Shown: positions 43,422 to 52,270, counted from the first letter of the stretch. The stretch is DNA of 64,000 nt from Aliidiomarina sedimenti (GCF_003986955.1 NZ_PIPN01000006.1:62001-126000); one strand, 5' to 3'. Numbers and translations are program-made. Notes: generated by a model from the sequence alone, not told the origin.

Positions 43422-43841
43422 TTATTGTCGCGCCGAACGCAGACTGTCAACCGCTTTGTCGAGCACGCCGTTGACAAAACGGTGGCTGTCATCGGCGCCG
43501 AATGCTTTGGCTAACTCAATCGCTTCGTTCATGACCACCTTATAAGGCACATCCACGCGGAATTTCAGCTCGTAGGCGGAGACACGCAAAATCGCCCGCT
43601 CGATCTGATCTAAATCCGCAAACGGCCGGTCGGTAAACGGCGACAATGAGCCGTCCAGTGAACTGGCCTGGGTTGCGACGCCCCGGATCAGATCCTGAAA
43701 GTAATCAACATCGACCTTGCTAACGTCATTGTCAGTCAAAAACTCAGCCTCAATATCACTGATACTGTTTTTCGAAAGCTGCCATGAATAAATAGCCTGA
43801 ATAGCCAAGCGACGTGCTTTACGGCGTGCTGCTGGTTTCAC
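43422..43841 (-). CDS. nusB: Transcription antitermination factor NusB
   Basis: A 139-residue all-helical protein. [18 protein letters not shown] near the N-terminus is the arginine-rich RNA-binding region, and [30 protein letters not shown] is the C-terminal signature. With NusE it binds boxA of rRNA leaders. It follows ribH by eleven bases, the standard ribH-nusB-thiL-pgpA order. Confidence 0.96.
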   Translation of the reverse strand: MKPAARRKARRLAIQAIYSWQLSKNSISDIEAEFLTDNDVSKVDVDYFQDLIRGVATQASSLDGSLSPFTDRPFADLDQIERAILRVSAYELKFRVDVPYKVVMNEAIELAKAFGADDSHRFVNGVLDKAVDSLRSARQ

Positions 43842-43852
43842 AATGATTATCC

Positions 43853-44317
43853 TTACAACTGTTGCAGAACGTTGACCATTTCAAGGGCGCTCAATGCAGC
43901 CTCTGAGCCTTTATTGCCGTGCTTTACGCCAGCCCGATCAATGGCCTGTTCGTCGGTGTCGGTAGTAATTACACCAAAAGCTACCGGAATGCCGGATTGC
44001 ATGGCAACCTGAGCCAGACCTGAGTTCGCCTCACCAGCAACAAAGTCAAAGTGTGGTGTACCACCGCGAATAACCGCGCCAATCGCGATTAAGGCATCAT
44101 AATGGCCACTTTCTGCGGCTTTTTTCGCCGTTAACGGCAGCTCATACGCCCCTGGCACACGAATCACGGTAATGTCATCCGCGTTGACCTGGCCGATACG
44201 CTGAAGTGTGCCTACTGCACCTTCCAGTAACGCGTCGACGATAAAGCTGTTAAAACGAGATACCACGATGGCAAATTTTTTACCCGGCGCTGCAACGCCA
44301 CCTTCAATTGTCTTCAT
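43853..44317 (-). CDS. ribH: 6,7-dimethyl-8-ribityllumazine synthase
   Basis: A 154-residue enzyme for the penultimate riboflavin step. [18 protein letters not shown] near residue 17, [18 protein letters not shown] near 54 and [17 protein letters not shown] near 79 mark the substrate site, including the catalytic His. Other rib genes are not in the window. Confidence 0.96.
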   Translation of the reverse strand: MKTIEGGVAAPGKKFAIVVSRFNSFIVDALLEGAVGTLQRIGQVNADDITVIRVPGAYELPLTAKKAAESGHYDALIAIGAVIRGGTPHFDFVAGEANSGLAQVAMQSGIPVAFGVITTDTDEQAIDRAGVKHGNKGSEAALSALEMVNVLQQL

Positions 44318-44442
44318 CTTATGTCCTAAATACGGTCATTGACCGTAAAATACCCAGTACACCAGGTTGCGCAGACTGCTTTCATGCTCTCGGTTGCGAC
44401 AAACCCAGTCTAAAAATGGCGCGTAGTTTACCACATTGCGTA

Positions 44443-45108
44443 TCAGCGCGCACGAAACCTGTACAAAAGCTCATTGCTAGCGGCATCTTCAGCAACCATT
44501 TCGAAATTGTTCTGTTCAAACTGATTGCGGGCAAAGATATTGGCCCGCGAAGTCGGGAATAAGACCGACTCGACGTCCCACTCTTCACGCACCCACTGCG
44601 CTATGTTGGCCACTAAGCGGTTGCTGTGTTGAGCGGATTGCCCCGCTTCATTTAACCAAAAGGTTATTTCAAACTGATAGTCTTCCGGATCAAACCCGGG
44701 TACGTCACTGCGGTCTTGCACCCGACTGATAAACAATGCGCCGCGCAGCTGGCGGTGTTGGGGTTCGAGAATGACGTAGGTATAGGCTGCACCCTCGTTG
44801 TGCTGCTGAACATGGAACTGAATGGTGTCGGTATGGCTTTCCAGAGTCTGTTTCGAGGTCGGCCAGCCCCAGCCTAAGGTCTCATACAACATTCGGCGGG
44901 ATGCCTGGGCGGCACCGTAATAGGCCACACTGTCGTTCTCGCTTAGTACCACGAAGCGCCAGTCGTCCTGATATTCCTGGGGAGCTTCATATTGCGTTAA
45001 ATCGCTTTGCCCTGTCGCCGTGAACGCCCATAGCAGCATGCTCAAGATCAAGGGCCCAACCATGCTGACCTTGATAGGGGCGGATCGCTTTTCAGTCTGT
45101 TTTTCCAT
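44443..45108 (-). CDS. Membrane-anchored or exported protein, possibly GNAT-like
   Basis: A 221-residue protein with a hydrophobic N-terminal segment (about residues 17-33) that may be a signal anchor or signal peptide, followed by a soluble domain. The end (WVREEWDVESVLFPTSRANIF...FARNQFEQNNFEMV) recalls the C-terminal helix-strand of GNAT acetyltransferases, where an N-terminal strand pair precedes. No acetyl-CoA motif is obvious, so the call is weak. It overlaps the acyltransferase gene by one base and probably shares its transcript. Confidence 0.55.
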   Translation of the reverse strand: MEKQTEKRSAPIKVSMVGPLILSMLLWAFTATGQSDLTQYEAPQEYQDDWRFVVLSENDSVAYYGAAQASRRMLYETLGWGWPTSKQTLESHTDTIQFHVQQHNEGAAYTYVILEPQHRQLRGALFISRVQDRSDVPGFDPEDYQFEITFWLNEAGQSAQHSNRLVANIAQWVREEWDVESVLFPTSRANIFARNQFEQNNFEMVAEDAASNELLYRFRAR

Positions 45109-45689
45109 TAACCATTCCTCGGGTTCTTGCCCTGCGCCTGTCCGGTAAATGCCTGCACTTTTTCCAGCGCCAGCTGAATATTATCGCAAACGTCCATAGG
45201 GTCGCCGATCCGTACCACTTTACGGGCATAATCAAGTGCGACTGGAATAACAGGCACTTTCGCCTGACTGGCTATATGGAGAAAGCCGGTTTTCCACGCG
45301 GCTACTTTCTTACGGGTGCCTTCCGGCGCGATTACCAGAATTAGCTGGTCACGTTTGGCAAAGGCTTCACACATGGTGTCGACCACCCCTTGCCCTTTCC
45401 CGCGCTCCACCGGAATACCACCGATACGAGTGAAAAATCCTTTGAGTGGAAAACGAAACAACGAATGCTTACCCAGAAAGGCAACTTGCAAACCTAACCG
45501 AAACTTCACCATCAAACCAACCATGAAGTCCCAGTTGGAGGTATGTGGCGCGATAGGAATGACCCCTTTCGCCAGGTCTGGCAATTGCCCTTCAATTCTC
45601 CAGCCGCCGAGCAGACGAAGCCCGACGCCACCCAACCAGTAAAGGAAACGGTTCGCTTTTACTGGCAAACCGGCCGTTCGTTGTGTCAT
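45108..45689 (-). CDS. 1-acyl-glycerol-3-phosphate acyltransferase-like protein
   Basis: A 193-residue PlsC-family protein. PHTSNWDF near residue 48 is the catalytic H-x4-D motif; GGIPVERGKGQG near 91 and IAPEGTRKKVAAWKTGF near 116 are the substrate-binding blocks. It should transfer a fatty acyl group to a lysophospholipid at the cytoplasmic membrane. It is shorter than classical PlsC and closer to the small stand-alone family often annotated as glycerol acyltransferase. Confidence 0.87.
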   Translation of the reverse strand: MTQRTAGLPVKANRFLYWLGGVGLRLLGGWRIEGQLPDLAKGVIPIAPHTSNWDFMVGLMVKFRLGLQVAFLGKHSLFRFPLKGFFTRIGGIPVERGKGQGVVDTMCEAFAKRDQLILVIAPEGTRKKVAAWKTGFLHIASQAKVPVIPVALDYARKVVRIGDPMDVCDNIQLALEKVQAFTGQAQGKNPRNG

Positions 45690-45704
45690 ACGCGCCTGTA
45701 CCTG

Positions 45705-46568
45705 TTAATTGAGTTCTTCGAGACGCGCCCGAATTTCCCGCAGTTTACGCTTCACTTTGCGCTGGTTCTCAAGACCCAAACGTAGCATTTGCTTCTGCGC
45801 CGCAGGCAAAGACTCCAGATCCGGGTCGGCAAAGGTATACATTACACTATCATCTGATAAGGCAAGCAGTCCTTCAGGTTCCGGGGTCGCCAGCAGCACA
45901 TCGATGGCGTCCTGAATCTGTACCTGAAATGTCTCATCCGGATGGGCTATTTCAGTAAAGGCCTGTTCAAACAAAGGCTGATAGGCTTCATACAGGTTGA
46001 CCACCACTTCGCTGTCAAGGCTCACAAACCAGTCTACCAACTCATCGTAACGGGCAAAGCTGCGTTCGTCGATATACAACTGGTTATCGACTTCCTGAGT
46101 GGTGAAACGAGCGTCAGGGCTACTCACACCGGCGCTTTCCCGGATCACCTCACCATCGCTTAAGTTATGTACAAAAATAACCATATCACGGACCAGGTGC
46201 TCACTGCGCAAAGGACGCACATTTTGCTCGCGCTCTTCGAGCTCTGCTAACAGTGGTTCCGTACTTTGATTCAGCTCTGGCAGTTCAATTTCCGGCTCCG
46301 GGTCTGGCTCAGGGTCGACGTCTGCTGTCGAATCAGGCTCAGGCAAGGGCATGTAGTCCGGTAATGGTTCAGGTTCGGGCTCAGGGTCCGGTAATGGCTC
46401 AGGCTCACTGACCTCGACCGGCACTGACTGGCGGCTATCCGGCTCCTCATCAGAACCTGACCACCATAAAACGACAACCACCAGTAATAAAATTACCAGG
46501 GCAAGGGCAATAAGCGTTATAAGGCCGCGCTTAGGCGTGTTCGATTGAGCAGGATCGTGTTCACTCAT
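45705..46568 (-). CDS. DUF3014 family membrane protein
   Basis: A 287-residue protein with a short cytoplasmic start, one membrane helix (about 14-37), a long Pro/Glu-rich linker (about 40-95) likely in the periplasm, and a helical domain (about 100-287) of the DUF3014 family (LRSEHLVRDMVIFVHNLSDG, YEAYQPLFEQAF). Function unknown. The repeated PEPEP linker spans space, perhaps the periplasm, as in TonB-like proteins. Confidence 0.85.
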   Translation of the reverse strand: MSEHDPAQSNTPKRGLITLIALALVILLLVVVVLWWSGSDEEPDSRQSVPVEVSEPEPLPDPEPEPEPLPDYMPLPEPDSTADVDPEPDPEPEIELPELNQSTEPLLAELEEREQNVRPLRSEHLVRDMVIFVHNLSDGEVIRESAGVSSPDARFTTQEVDNQLYIDERSFARYDELVDWFVSLDSEVVVNLYEAYQPLFEQAFTEIAHPDETFQVQIQDAIDVLLATPEPEGLLALSDDSVMYTFADPDLESLPAAQKQMLRLGLENQRKVKRKLREIRARLEELN

Positions 46569-46579
46569 GGCTAAATCCT

Positions 46580-47356
46580 TTAAATTTGTTCTGGACGGGT
46601 AAATACCAACTCTGTATCTGAAGACAACGCCGCATCGAATTTATATCCCGCGCTGTTAAAGGCTTTTAATGCCTGCACGTCGGCTGGCTGGTTTTCCGCG
46701 ATAAAACGCGCCATTAAGCCCCGTGCCTTCTTAGCATAGAAGCTTATTACCTTTAACTGCCCATTTTTGCTGTCTTTAAATACAGGTGTTACCAGCGTTG
46801 CTTGCAATTTACCCTTGTTAACAGCCTTAAAATACTCGTTGGACGCGAGATTTACCAACACTGTATCGCCAGCACTGGCCAGATCTTGATTCAGTTGTTC
46901 GCTAATCCGGTCACCCCAAAACTGATACAGATCTTTACCCCGGCTGGTAGTGAGTTTGGTCCCCATCTCGAGCCGGTACGGCTGCATCAAATCGAGTGGC
47001 CGCAAAACACCATAGAGGCCGGACAGAATACGCATGTGCGTTTGAGCATAGTCAATCGCGTCTGCGCCTAGCGTAGTCGCATCCAGCCCTGCATACACAT
47101 CGCCGTTAAATGCAAATACTGCCTGTTTCGCGTTCTGTGGTGTGAACGGCCGTTGCCAGTCACTAAAGCGTGCAGCATTAAGACCCGCTAATTTATCACT
47201 GATTTTCATCAATGAACCCAGTTCCTGAGGCGATAAAGTTCGCGCCCGCTTTACCAGTTGTTCCGCCTCATCGAGTAACCGCGGCTGACTATAGGTCTCG
47301 GTTGTTGCCGGGCTTTGATAGTCGAGATTTTTCGCTGGGGAAACAACAAATAACAT
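46580..47356 (-). CDS. yaaA: Peroxide stress protein YaaA (DUF328)
   Basis: A 258-residue YaaA. It opens [16 protein letters not shown] and ends with the [19 protein letters not shown] segment typical of the family. In E. coli YaaA lowers intracellular iron during peroxide stress. The start at 47356 is chosen over 47392 because it matches the family N-terminus and has GAGG nine bases upstream. Convergence with no neighbour; the pilus operon is divergent upstream. Confidence 0.93.
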   Translation of the reverse strand: MLFVVSPAKNLDYQSPATTETYSQPRLLDEAEQLVKRARTLSPQELGSLMKISDKLAGLNAARFSDWQRPFTPQNAKQAVFAFNGDVYAGLDATTLGADAIDYAQTHMRILSGLYGVLRPLDLMQPYRLEMGTKLTTSRGKDLYQFWGDRISEQLNQDLASAGDTVLVNLASNEYFKAVNKGKLQATLVTPVFKDSKNGQLKVISFYAKKARGLMARFIAENQPADVQALKAFNSAGYKFDAALSSDTELVFTRPEQI

Positions 47357-47563
47357 AGGTAACCGCCTCACTGAAGTTGAATAACGTTTCATGACATTTC
47401 TTTTCGTATACTACCAAGAGTTGACCCAATTTACCTCCGCAACCCGCTTTAGCCTCTTGCTGTACCAGCGTATTTTTCGAATTAAACCAATTTTTCAACC
47501 CGTTAAACTGAACCCAGTAGAATGTTTGTTTAAAAATTAATCTTGTTCTATTGGTTTGATTAC
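47357..47563. other. Intergenic spacer between yaaA and the pilus promoter
   Basis: AT-rich and without a supported gene. It should contain the yaaA promoter on the minus strand. No riboswitch, repeat or strong hairpin was noticed in this part; the riboswitch leader starts further right. Confidence 0.4.
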
Positions 47564-47592
47564 TTTACAGTCGATCCTGACAGCAATATTAC
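47564..47592 (+). promoter_or_regulatory. Candidate sigma-70 promoter of the pilus operon
   Basis: TTTACA (47564-47569) and TATTAC (47587-47592) are separated by 17 bases and would start transcription near 47600, about 45 bases upstream of the c-di-GMP aptamer. The match is five of six and four of six bases. Confidence 0.45.
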
Positions 47593-47642
47593 AAATTATT
47601 AAAAGTTGCTGGTAACCGCGCTTAATAACGGGTTACGCATAT

Positions 47643-47728
47643 TGAAAAGGCAAACTCATCGAAAGGTGGGGACGCAAAGCTACCTGTCTAAAGAATGGCA
47701 ACATTCCAGGATCGAGGGGATACCTAAC
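47643..47728 (+). promoter_or_regulatory. Cyclic-di-GMP-I (GEMM-I) riboswitch
   Basis: The aptamer core is clear: AAAGGCAAACTCATC, the GAAA tetraloop of P2, GGTGGGGACGCAAAGC, then the P3 arm TACCTGTCTAAA-GAATGGCAACATTC with its GNRA-like receptor partner, and CAGGATCGAGGGGATACC. The GGGACGCAAAGC block and the GAAA loop are diagnostic of class I. It lies 175 bases upstream of the pilin start on the same strand and should let cyclic di-GMP control the pilus operon. Confidence 0.92.
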
Positions 47729-47792
47729 TTGACTGTCATTTTAGTGCACTTCGGTTATGTTTTGTCCTTCTCCGTTGGATTACGCCAATGAG

Positions 47793-47889
47793 CCTTGCGT
47801 TGTTTACTTCAATACTGTTCATCAACCAAGCAGTACCCATGGGCATGTCCCATATATAACAATGCAACACAACGCAGGTCTTTACCTGC
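47793..47889 (+). promoter_or_regulatory. Possible translational expression platform of the riboswitch
   Basis: A hairpin GCAGGT-CTTT-ACCTGC (47874-47889) ends two bases before the pilin Shine-Dalgarno AGGAG (47891-47895). Its 5' arm can instead pair upstream: CCTTGCGTTGT (47793-47803) with ACAACGCAGG (47869-47878). The two structures exclude each other. No terminator was found, so translational or processing control is the likelier mode; this is inference. Confidence 0.4.
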
Positions 47890-47902
47890 CAGGAGAACGA
47901 CC

Positions 47903-48367
47903 ATGAAAAAACTCGTACTAGCGACGGCCATTGCGGCCGCAACCACCATGTCTATGACTGCGCAGGCTCAGGAAGTTGGAACCTTTGATATCGATGTCAA
48001 CGTTGTTGCCAGCTGTGATTTAGTTGCCAACGGGGTCGATTTTGGTGATGTCGACGTATTCGCCGACATTGATCTGGTGACCGCCGCGGCACCAGCAACC
48101 CTCGATATAACCTGCACCAACGGCGCAAGTTACGATATTCTGTTAGGCCACTCAGGAGAGCTAACCCACGCTACTGCTGCACCGGTTACCTATAGCCTGT
48201 TCCAGGATGCTGCATTCACCACAGTCTGGAACGATACAACCGATACCCGCACCGAAACAGGTGACGGTGCTTTACAAAGCTACGACGTGTTTGCTCAACT
48301 GGCCATTGATAACACCACGGAAGTTGGTGCTTACACTGGAACCGTAAACGTAACCGTTAACTTCTGA
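47903..48367 (+). CDS. Spore-coat-U domain pilin (Csu-like major subunit)
   Basis: A 154-residue exported protein. Residues 1-22 form a signal peptide ending AQA. The mature part is one SCPU domain: VVASCDLVANGVDFGDVDVF, LDITCTNGASYDILL, and the ending YTGTVNVTVNF that would serve as the donor strand/beta zipper region. The two Cys form the family disulfide. AGGAG stands seven bases before the ATG. It is the first gene of the operon and the likely main shaft subunit of an archaic chaperone-usher pilus, as in Acinetobacter Csu. Confidence 0.88.
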   Translation: MKKLVLATAIAAATTMSMTAQAQEVGTFDIDVNVVASCDLVANGVDFGDVDVFADIDLVTAAAPATLDITCTNGASYDILLGHSGELTHATAAPVTYSLFQDAAFTTVWNDTTDTRTETGDGALQSYDVFAQLAIDNTTEVGAYTGTVNVTVNF

Positions 48368-49119
48368 TGAAGTCCCCTGCAACTAAGCTACAACAGACCG
48401 GTCGCACCGGTCTGTTGGTTTGCGGCTCGCTGGTATTATTGCTGGTACTTTTGCTTTTGGTCCCGGCCCACGCCAGTAGCTTCACCGTGCAACCCATTCG
48501 CGCCGAGCTTTCTGCCAATCAGCAAGTGTTTGCAATGCGTGTGCGCAACACCAGTTCAAGCGACGTTTCGATTCAGCTTGATGTTAAACAATGGCAACAG
48601 GCCAACGGCCACGAGCTCTACACAGACACCGATGAACTTCTCGCAGTCCCACCTATTTTCACGGTGGCGGCGAACCAGACTCAGACTATTCGTGTCGGCC
48701 TGCGTCGGGCACCGGATCCGGAGCTGGAGCTAAGCTATCGCCTCTATCTGCGTGAACTGCCGCCGGCAGACGACCATTCAAGTGGAGTCAAAATGGCGCT
48801 GAATATCGGTGTACCGGTATTTGTCGAACCGACTACCGGCAGCGCTAACCACCAGCTGGAATGGCAGACCTTGCTCAATAACCAAGGCAGGCAGGTGATA
48901 TCAGTGGTGAATCACGGCAACGGTCATGCGCAAATAACGCGCTTGCAAGCCAGCTCTTTAAGTCAGGATTTTAGCCGGTCACTGAACGATTATGTGTTAC
49001 CGGGCGCCAGTCGCACATGGGTTTTGCCGTCTGACTTTGCAGTAAGCGACAGCAGCGCCCTGCAATTAAGAGCGAGAGTGAATGGCAACGAACAGTCACG
49101 CACCGTTCAGCTGGACTAA
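48367..49119 (+). CDS. Periplasmic pilus chaperone (CsuC-like)
   Basis: A 250-residue PapD-type chaperone with a signal-anchor-like hydrophobic start (about 18-36, ending AHA). The first Ig domain carries FTVQPIRAELSANQQVFAMRVRN and the second MALNIGVPVFVEP. It holds subunits by donor-strand complementation and hands them to the usher. Its start overlaps the pilin stop by one base (TGATG), giving coupled translation, and its end overlaps the usher start by 38 bases. Confidence 0.9.
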   Translation: MKSPATKLQQTGRTGLLVCGSLVLLLVLLLLVPAHASSFTVQPIRAELSANQQVFAMRVRNTSSSDVSIQLDVKQWQQANGHELYTDTDELLAVPPIFTVAANQTQTIRVGLRRAPDPELELSYRLYLRELPPADDHSSGVKMALNIGVPVFVEPTTGSANHQLEWQTLLNNQGRQVISVVNHGNGHAQITRLQASSLSQDFSRSLNDYVLPGASRTWVLPSDFAVSDSSALQLRARVNGNEQSRTVQLD

Positions 49120-51781
49120 ATTCCTTTCAATACTTGTCTTTACTGGTTGTTGCTTGCTGTCATTGGTTACCTCGCCAGCCGTGGCCAGGCCGCTTTTTAG
49201 CCAGCCAGTAGCCAGTGCAATAAGCACGGTACGGTTAGGTGACTGGCAGGACAGAACCCGGTTAGTACTGGAAGGTGTCAGCGGAATGAGTGCAGAGATA
49301 GAGCATGGTAGTTCGGCCACCGAACTGTCACTGCTATTTTATTTCCCTGAAGAACACGATTTTCCAAACTGGTTAGAGCAAGTCATTCCGGGCGACCACC
49401 CAGCGTTACAGCGCGTTCAGATAAGCGATCTTCAGAGTAAAAGCGCCCGCGTCAGATTTCATTTCCATAGCCCTGTCAGCCTCAACATATTTGATTTGCG
49501 TCCAATGGAAGGGTTCCAGTTCCGGCTGGTGCTTGATTTCTATCAGTTGGCGAAGGTCAGTAGTGAGCAATGGCTGGATGTGTTCATAAACAATAAAGGG
49601 GGCTTTGGCACGGTGCTGGCACTTACCACACTTGACCACGATGTATTTCTGGCTGGCAGTGACCTTGAGCGCTGGCGTATCGAGCTGCCCGCTGAGGCCT
49701 ACGTGACGCATTACCAGCAGCCTTATTATTCATTGCGACAGCTTGGTGTGCGCTATCAGATAAACCCGCAGCAATTGCAGCTCAATATTGAAGTACCTGC
49801 TGCTCAGTTTGCCCGCCTGCGCCTGCGCGGTCACGAGCGGGAACGCCCTCAACTGACAGCATCCAGTCTTGGCGCATTTTTCAACTACGACCTGAATGCC
49901 ACTGAGCGCGAGGACGACCTAAGTGCGTCCGGGTTACTCGAACTCGGCCTGTTTAACCGCTGGGGCAGTGGCTCCACCCGGGTACTCGCGCGCAACGAAT
50001 CCGAGTACCATGAACAAGGGGTCATTCGACTCGATACCCAATGGCGCTATGACAACCCCGAGCGCATGACCACCCTTATTGTTGGCGACAGTATCAGCCG
50101 CAGTGCCAGTTGGAACCGGGCCACTCGCTTTGCCGGCGTGCAATGGGGCACCAATTTCAGTACCCAGCCCGAGATGCTGACCATGCCAACTCTCAGTTTT
50201 GTCGGCGAAGCCAGCCAGCCGTCGACGATTGATCTCTTTATCAACGAAGCATTGCGCTTCCGTACTGAGGTACCCGCGGGGCCTTTCAGTATCGACGATC
50301 TGCCAGCTATTACCGGCTACGGCGAAGCACGCATGGTGGTTACCGATATTCTTGGCCGCGAGCAGGTCATCCAGCAAAACTATTTTGCCAACCGCCGTAT
50401 GCTGCGGGCAGGCCTGCATGATTACTCCATCGAGCTGGGTTATATCCGGCAAAATTTCGGCTTACGCAACGATGACTATGGGCCGGGGATGGTTAGTGGG
50501 CTGCATCGCTTTGGCCTGACCAATAATTTCACCTCCGAGGTGCATCTTCAGGCCACCACAGAGCAGCAGCTTGGTGGGGTGGGCGCCAGCTATACCCTGC
50601 CCTGGAACAGCCTGGTTCACGCCGCGGTTGCTACCAGTTATGGTGATGGCCGTCGTGGTCAGTTGCTTAGTATTGGTATGCAGTACCAGCGTCGCCGGTT
50701 CAATTTCGGCATAGACGCCGAAATCGCCAGCGATAACTTCGAACGTGTGGGCAGTACCCGCTTCGCTTTTGTTCCGCGCCAGCAACTGCGCGCTTTCAGT
50801 AGCTACTCGACCGCACGCAGTGGCACCTTAAGTCTGTCCTATACTGAGCAGGATTTTCGCACCCGGCAAGGCATCCAGTTTATAAATGCGGGCTACAGCA
50901 TCCAGTTCGCCCGCTTTGTCAGCCTGCGCTTCTCCGCTCTGCACTATCTGGATGACGAGGACACCCGGTTCAACCTGACCCTGAGTGTTCCACTAGGCTG
51001 GAACCGCACCAGTGCCAGCGTCTCCGCGCAAAACCGTGGCGACGACACGTCAGGCTATGCGCAACTGCAACGGAGTCTGCCCAGCGGCACCGGGGTCGGC
51101 TACCGCCTGCGTCAGGGTCTCAGTGAGCGGGATTTAAGCCTGGCGAGCATTCAGTATCAAAACGACCATGCCCGATACAGTATGGACATTTCAAAACGCC
51201 AGGATATGACCGCAACCCGCGCCGGATTGCGTGGCGCCTTTACCCTCATGCATGGACAATTATCAGCAAGTCGCCAGCTCAACCGAAGTTTTGCGCTGGT
51301 TCAGTTGCCAGACTTTCCGAATGTCCGGGTGTACGCAGATAACCAGCTGGTTGGACGAACCAACGACAAGGGTAATGCGATGATCCCGCGTTTACGACCC
51401 TATCAGCGCAACCGCATCCGGATTGAGCAAGCCGACTTACCCATGAACGCTACGATTGATTCGCTGGAACAGGAAGTCGCGCCATATTATCGCAGTGGGA
51501 TTAAACTTGAGTTTCCGGTGCGGCTGACACGCAGTGCCTTTTTCCGCATTCTGTTGCCAAACGGTGAGCCGGTCCCGGTCGGAGCGACCGCAAGCAGTAC
51601 CAACGACAACAGCTTTATGGTTGGGCACCGCGGCGAAACCTATATGACCGCGCTGCAAGAGCGCAATGAAGTCCATGTGCGCTGGGGCCGGCAACGCTGT
51701 TCATTCGTACTCAGCGTGCCGCTAAGCGATGACGCCCTGCTCGATTTAGGCACGGCAACCTGTCACCCTGAGGCACACTAA
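49082..51781 (+). CDS. Archaic chaperone-usher outer membrane usher with N-terminal AMIN-like domain
   Basis: An 899-residue outer membrane usher. After a signal peptide (about 1-35) comes an extra region (about 48-155) with the twofold pattern of AMIN domains: VRLGDWQDRTRLVLEG...LSLLFYF and VQISDLQSKSARVRFHF...FQFRLVLDF. The usher N-terminal domain follows (WLDVFINNKGGFGTVLAL, YYSLRQLGVRYQI, about 163-240), then the beta-barrel with plug (GDSISRS, PSTIDLFINEALRFRTEVPAG, FSIDDLPAITGYGEARMVV) and the C-terminal domain ending CSFVLSVPL. It exports and polymerises the pilins. AMIN domains usually bind peptidoglycan or septal sites; the fusion is unusual. Confidence 0.88.
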   Translation: MATNSHAPFSWTKFLSILVFTGCCLLSLVTSPAVARPLFSQPVASAISTVRLGDWQDRTRLVLEGVSGMSAEIEHGSSATELSLLFYFPEEHDFPNWLEQVIPGDHPALQRVQISDLQSKSARVRFHFHSPVSLNIFDLRPMEGFQFRLVLDFYQLAKVSSEQWLDVFINNKGGFGTVLALTTLDHDVFLAGSDLERWRIELPAEAYVTHYQQPYYSLRQLGVRYQINPQQLQLNIEVPAAQFARLRLRGHERERPQLTASSLGAFFNYDLNATEREDDLSASGLLELGLFNRWGSGSTRVLARNESEYHEQGVIRLDTQWRYDNPERMTTLIVGDSISRSASWNRATRFAGVQWGTNFSTQPEMLTMPTLSFVGEASQPSTIDLFINEALRFRTEVPAGPFSIDDLPAITGYGEARMVVTDILGREQVIQQNYFANRRMLRAGLHDYSIELGYIRQNFGLRNDDYGPGMVSGLHRFGLTNNFTSEVHLQATTEQQLGGVGASYTLPWNSLVHAAVATSYGDGRRGQLLSIGMQYQRRRFNFGIDAEIASDNFERVGSTRFAFVPRQQLRAFSSYSTARSGTLSLSYTEQDFRTRQGIQFINAGYSIQFARFVSLRFSALHYLDDEDTRFNLTLSVPLGWNRTSASVSAQNRGDDTSGYAQLQRSLPSGTGVGYRLRQGLSERDLSLASIQYQNDHARYSMDISKRQDMTATRAGLRGAFTLMHGQLSASRQLNRSFALVQLPDFPNVRVYADNQLVGRTNDKGNAMIPRLRPYQRNRIRIEQADLPMNATIDSLEQEVAPYYRSGIKLEFPVRLTRSAFFRILLPNGEPVPVGATASSTNDNSFMVGHRGETYMTALQERNEVHVRWGRQRCSFVLSVPLSDDALLDLGTATCHPEAH

Positions 51782-51804
51782 TGGTTCTGATAAAGGTACC
51801 TACT

Positions 51805-52242
51805 ATGACAACGAAACAGTGCACGGCTCTAGCCAGTCTCGCCTGCCTGCTGGTTTCAGCACCTGCTCTGGCAGATTGCACCATTAGTGCTGAAGGGCTT
51901 AGTTTCGGCCAGTATGACGTGTTTGACGAGTCGCCCACTGAAGGCGTAGGTAACCTGACTGTCAGCTGTACGCCATCAACCAGCTATACCGTGCTGCTGA
52001 GTGCAGGAACGGGTAGCTACACTGAACGCTATTTAACGGGCGACCAGTCAACACTTATCTATAACCTCTATATAGATGCAGCCTACAGCCAGGTGTGGGG
52101 GGACGGCAGCGGAGTTTCCACCGTGGTCTCAGGTACAACCGATGGCGCAGCGAACCATGATCTGTACGGACGTATTCCAGCGCGACAGAATGTAACCCCC
52201 GGCCTGTATACCGACACCATCACAGTGACCGTTGAGTTTTAA
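51805..52242 (+). CDS. Spore-coat-U domain minor pilin
   Basis: A 145-residue exported protein with a signal peptide (about 1-23, ending ALA) and one SCPU domain (CTISAEGLSFGQYDVF, LTVSCTPSTSYTVLLSAG, DTITVTVEF). It resembles the first pilin of the operon and may be a minor or tip subunit. ATG 51805 is preferred over 51781 because AAAGG lies about eight bases upstream and it gives a proper signal peptide. Unlike CsuE it has a single domain, so no classical two-domain tip adhesin is encoded in this operon. Confidence 0.85.
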   Translation: MTTKQCTALASLACLLVSAPALADCTISAEGLSFGQYDVFDESPTEGVGNLTVSCTPSTSYTVLLSAGTGSYTERYLTGDQSTLIYNLYIDAAYSQVWGDGSGVSTVVSGTTDGAANHDLYGRIPARQNVTPGLYTDTITVTVEF

Positions 52243-52250
52243 AATAAAAA

Positions 52251-52270
52251 GGCCAGCTAAAAAGCTGGCC
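52251..52270. terminator. Terminator between the pilus operon and secF
   Basis: GGCCAGCT-AAAA-AGCTGGCC, an 8-bp stem. On the minus strand it is followed by TTTTTATTTT, ideal for ending secDF transcripts; on the plus strand only TT follows, so its effect on the pilus operon is weaker. Confidence 0.8.

Noticed and set aside
47795-47902. An N-terminal extension of the pilin starting at a TTG
   Set aside because: It would precede the signal peptide with a 36-residue non-hydrophobic tail and run across the leader structures; the ATG at 47903 has AGGAG at proper distance.
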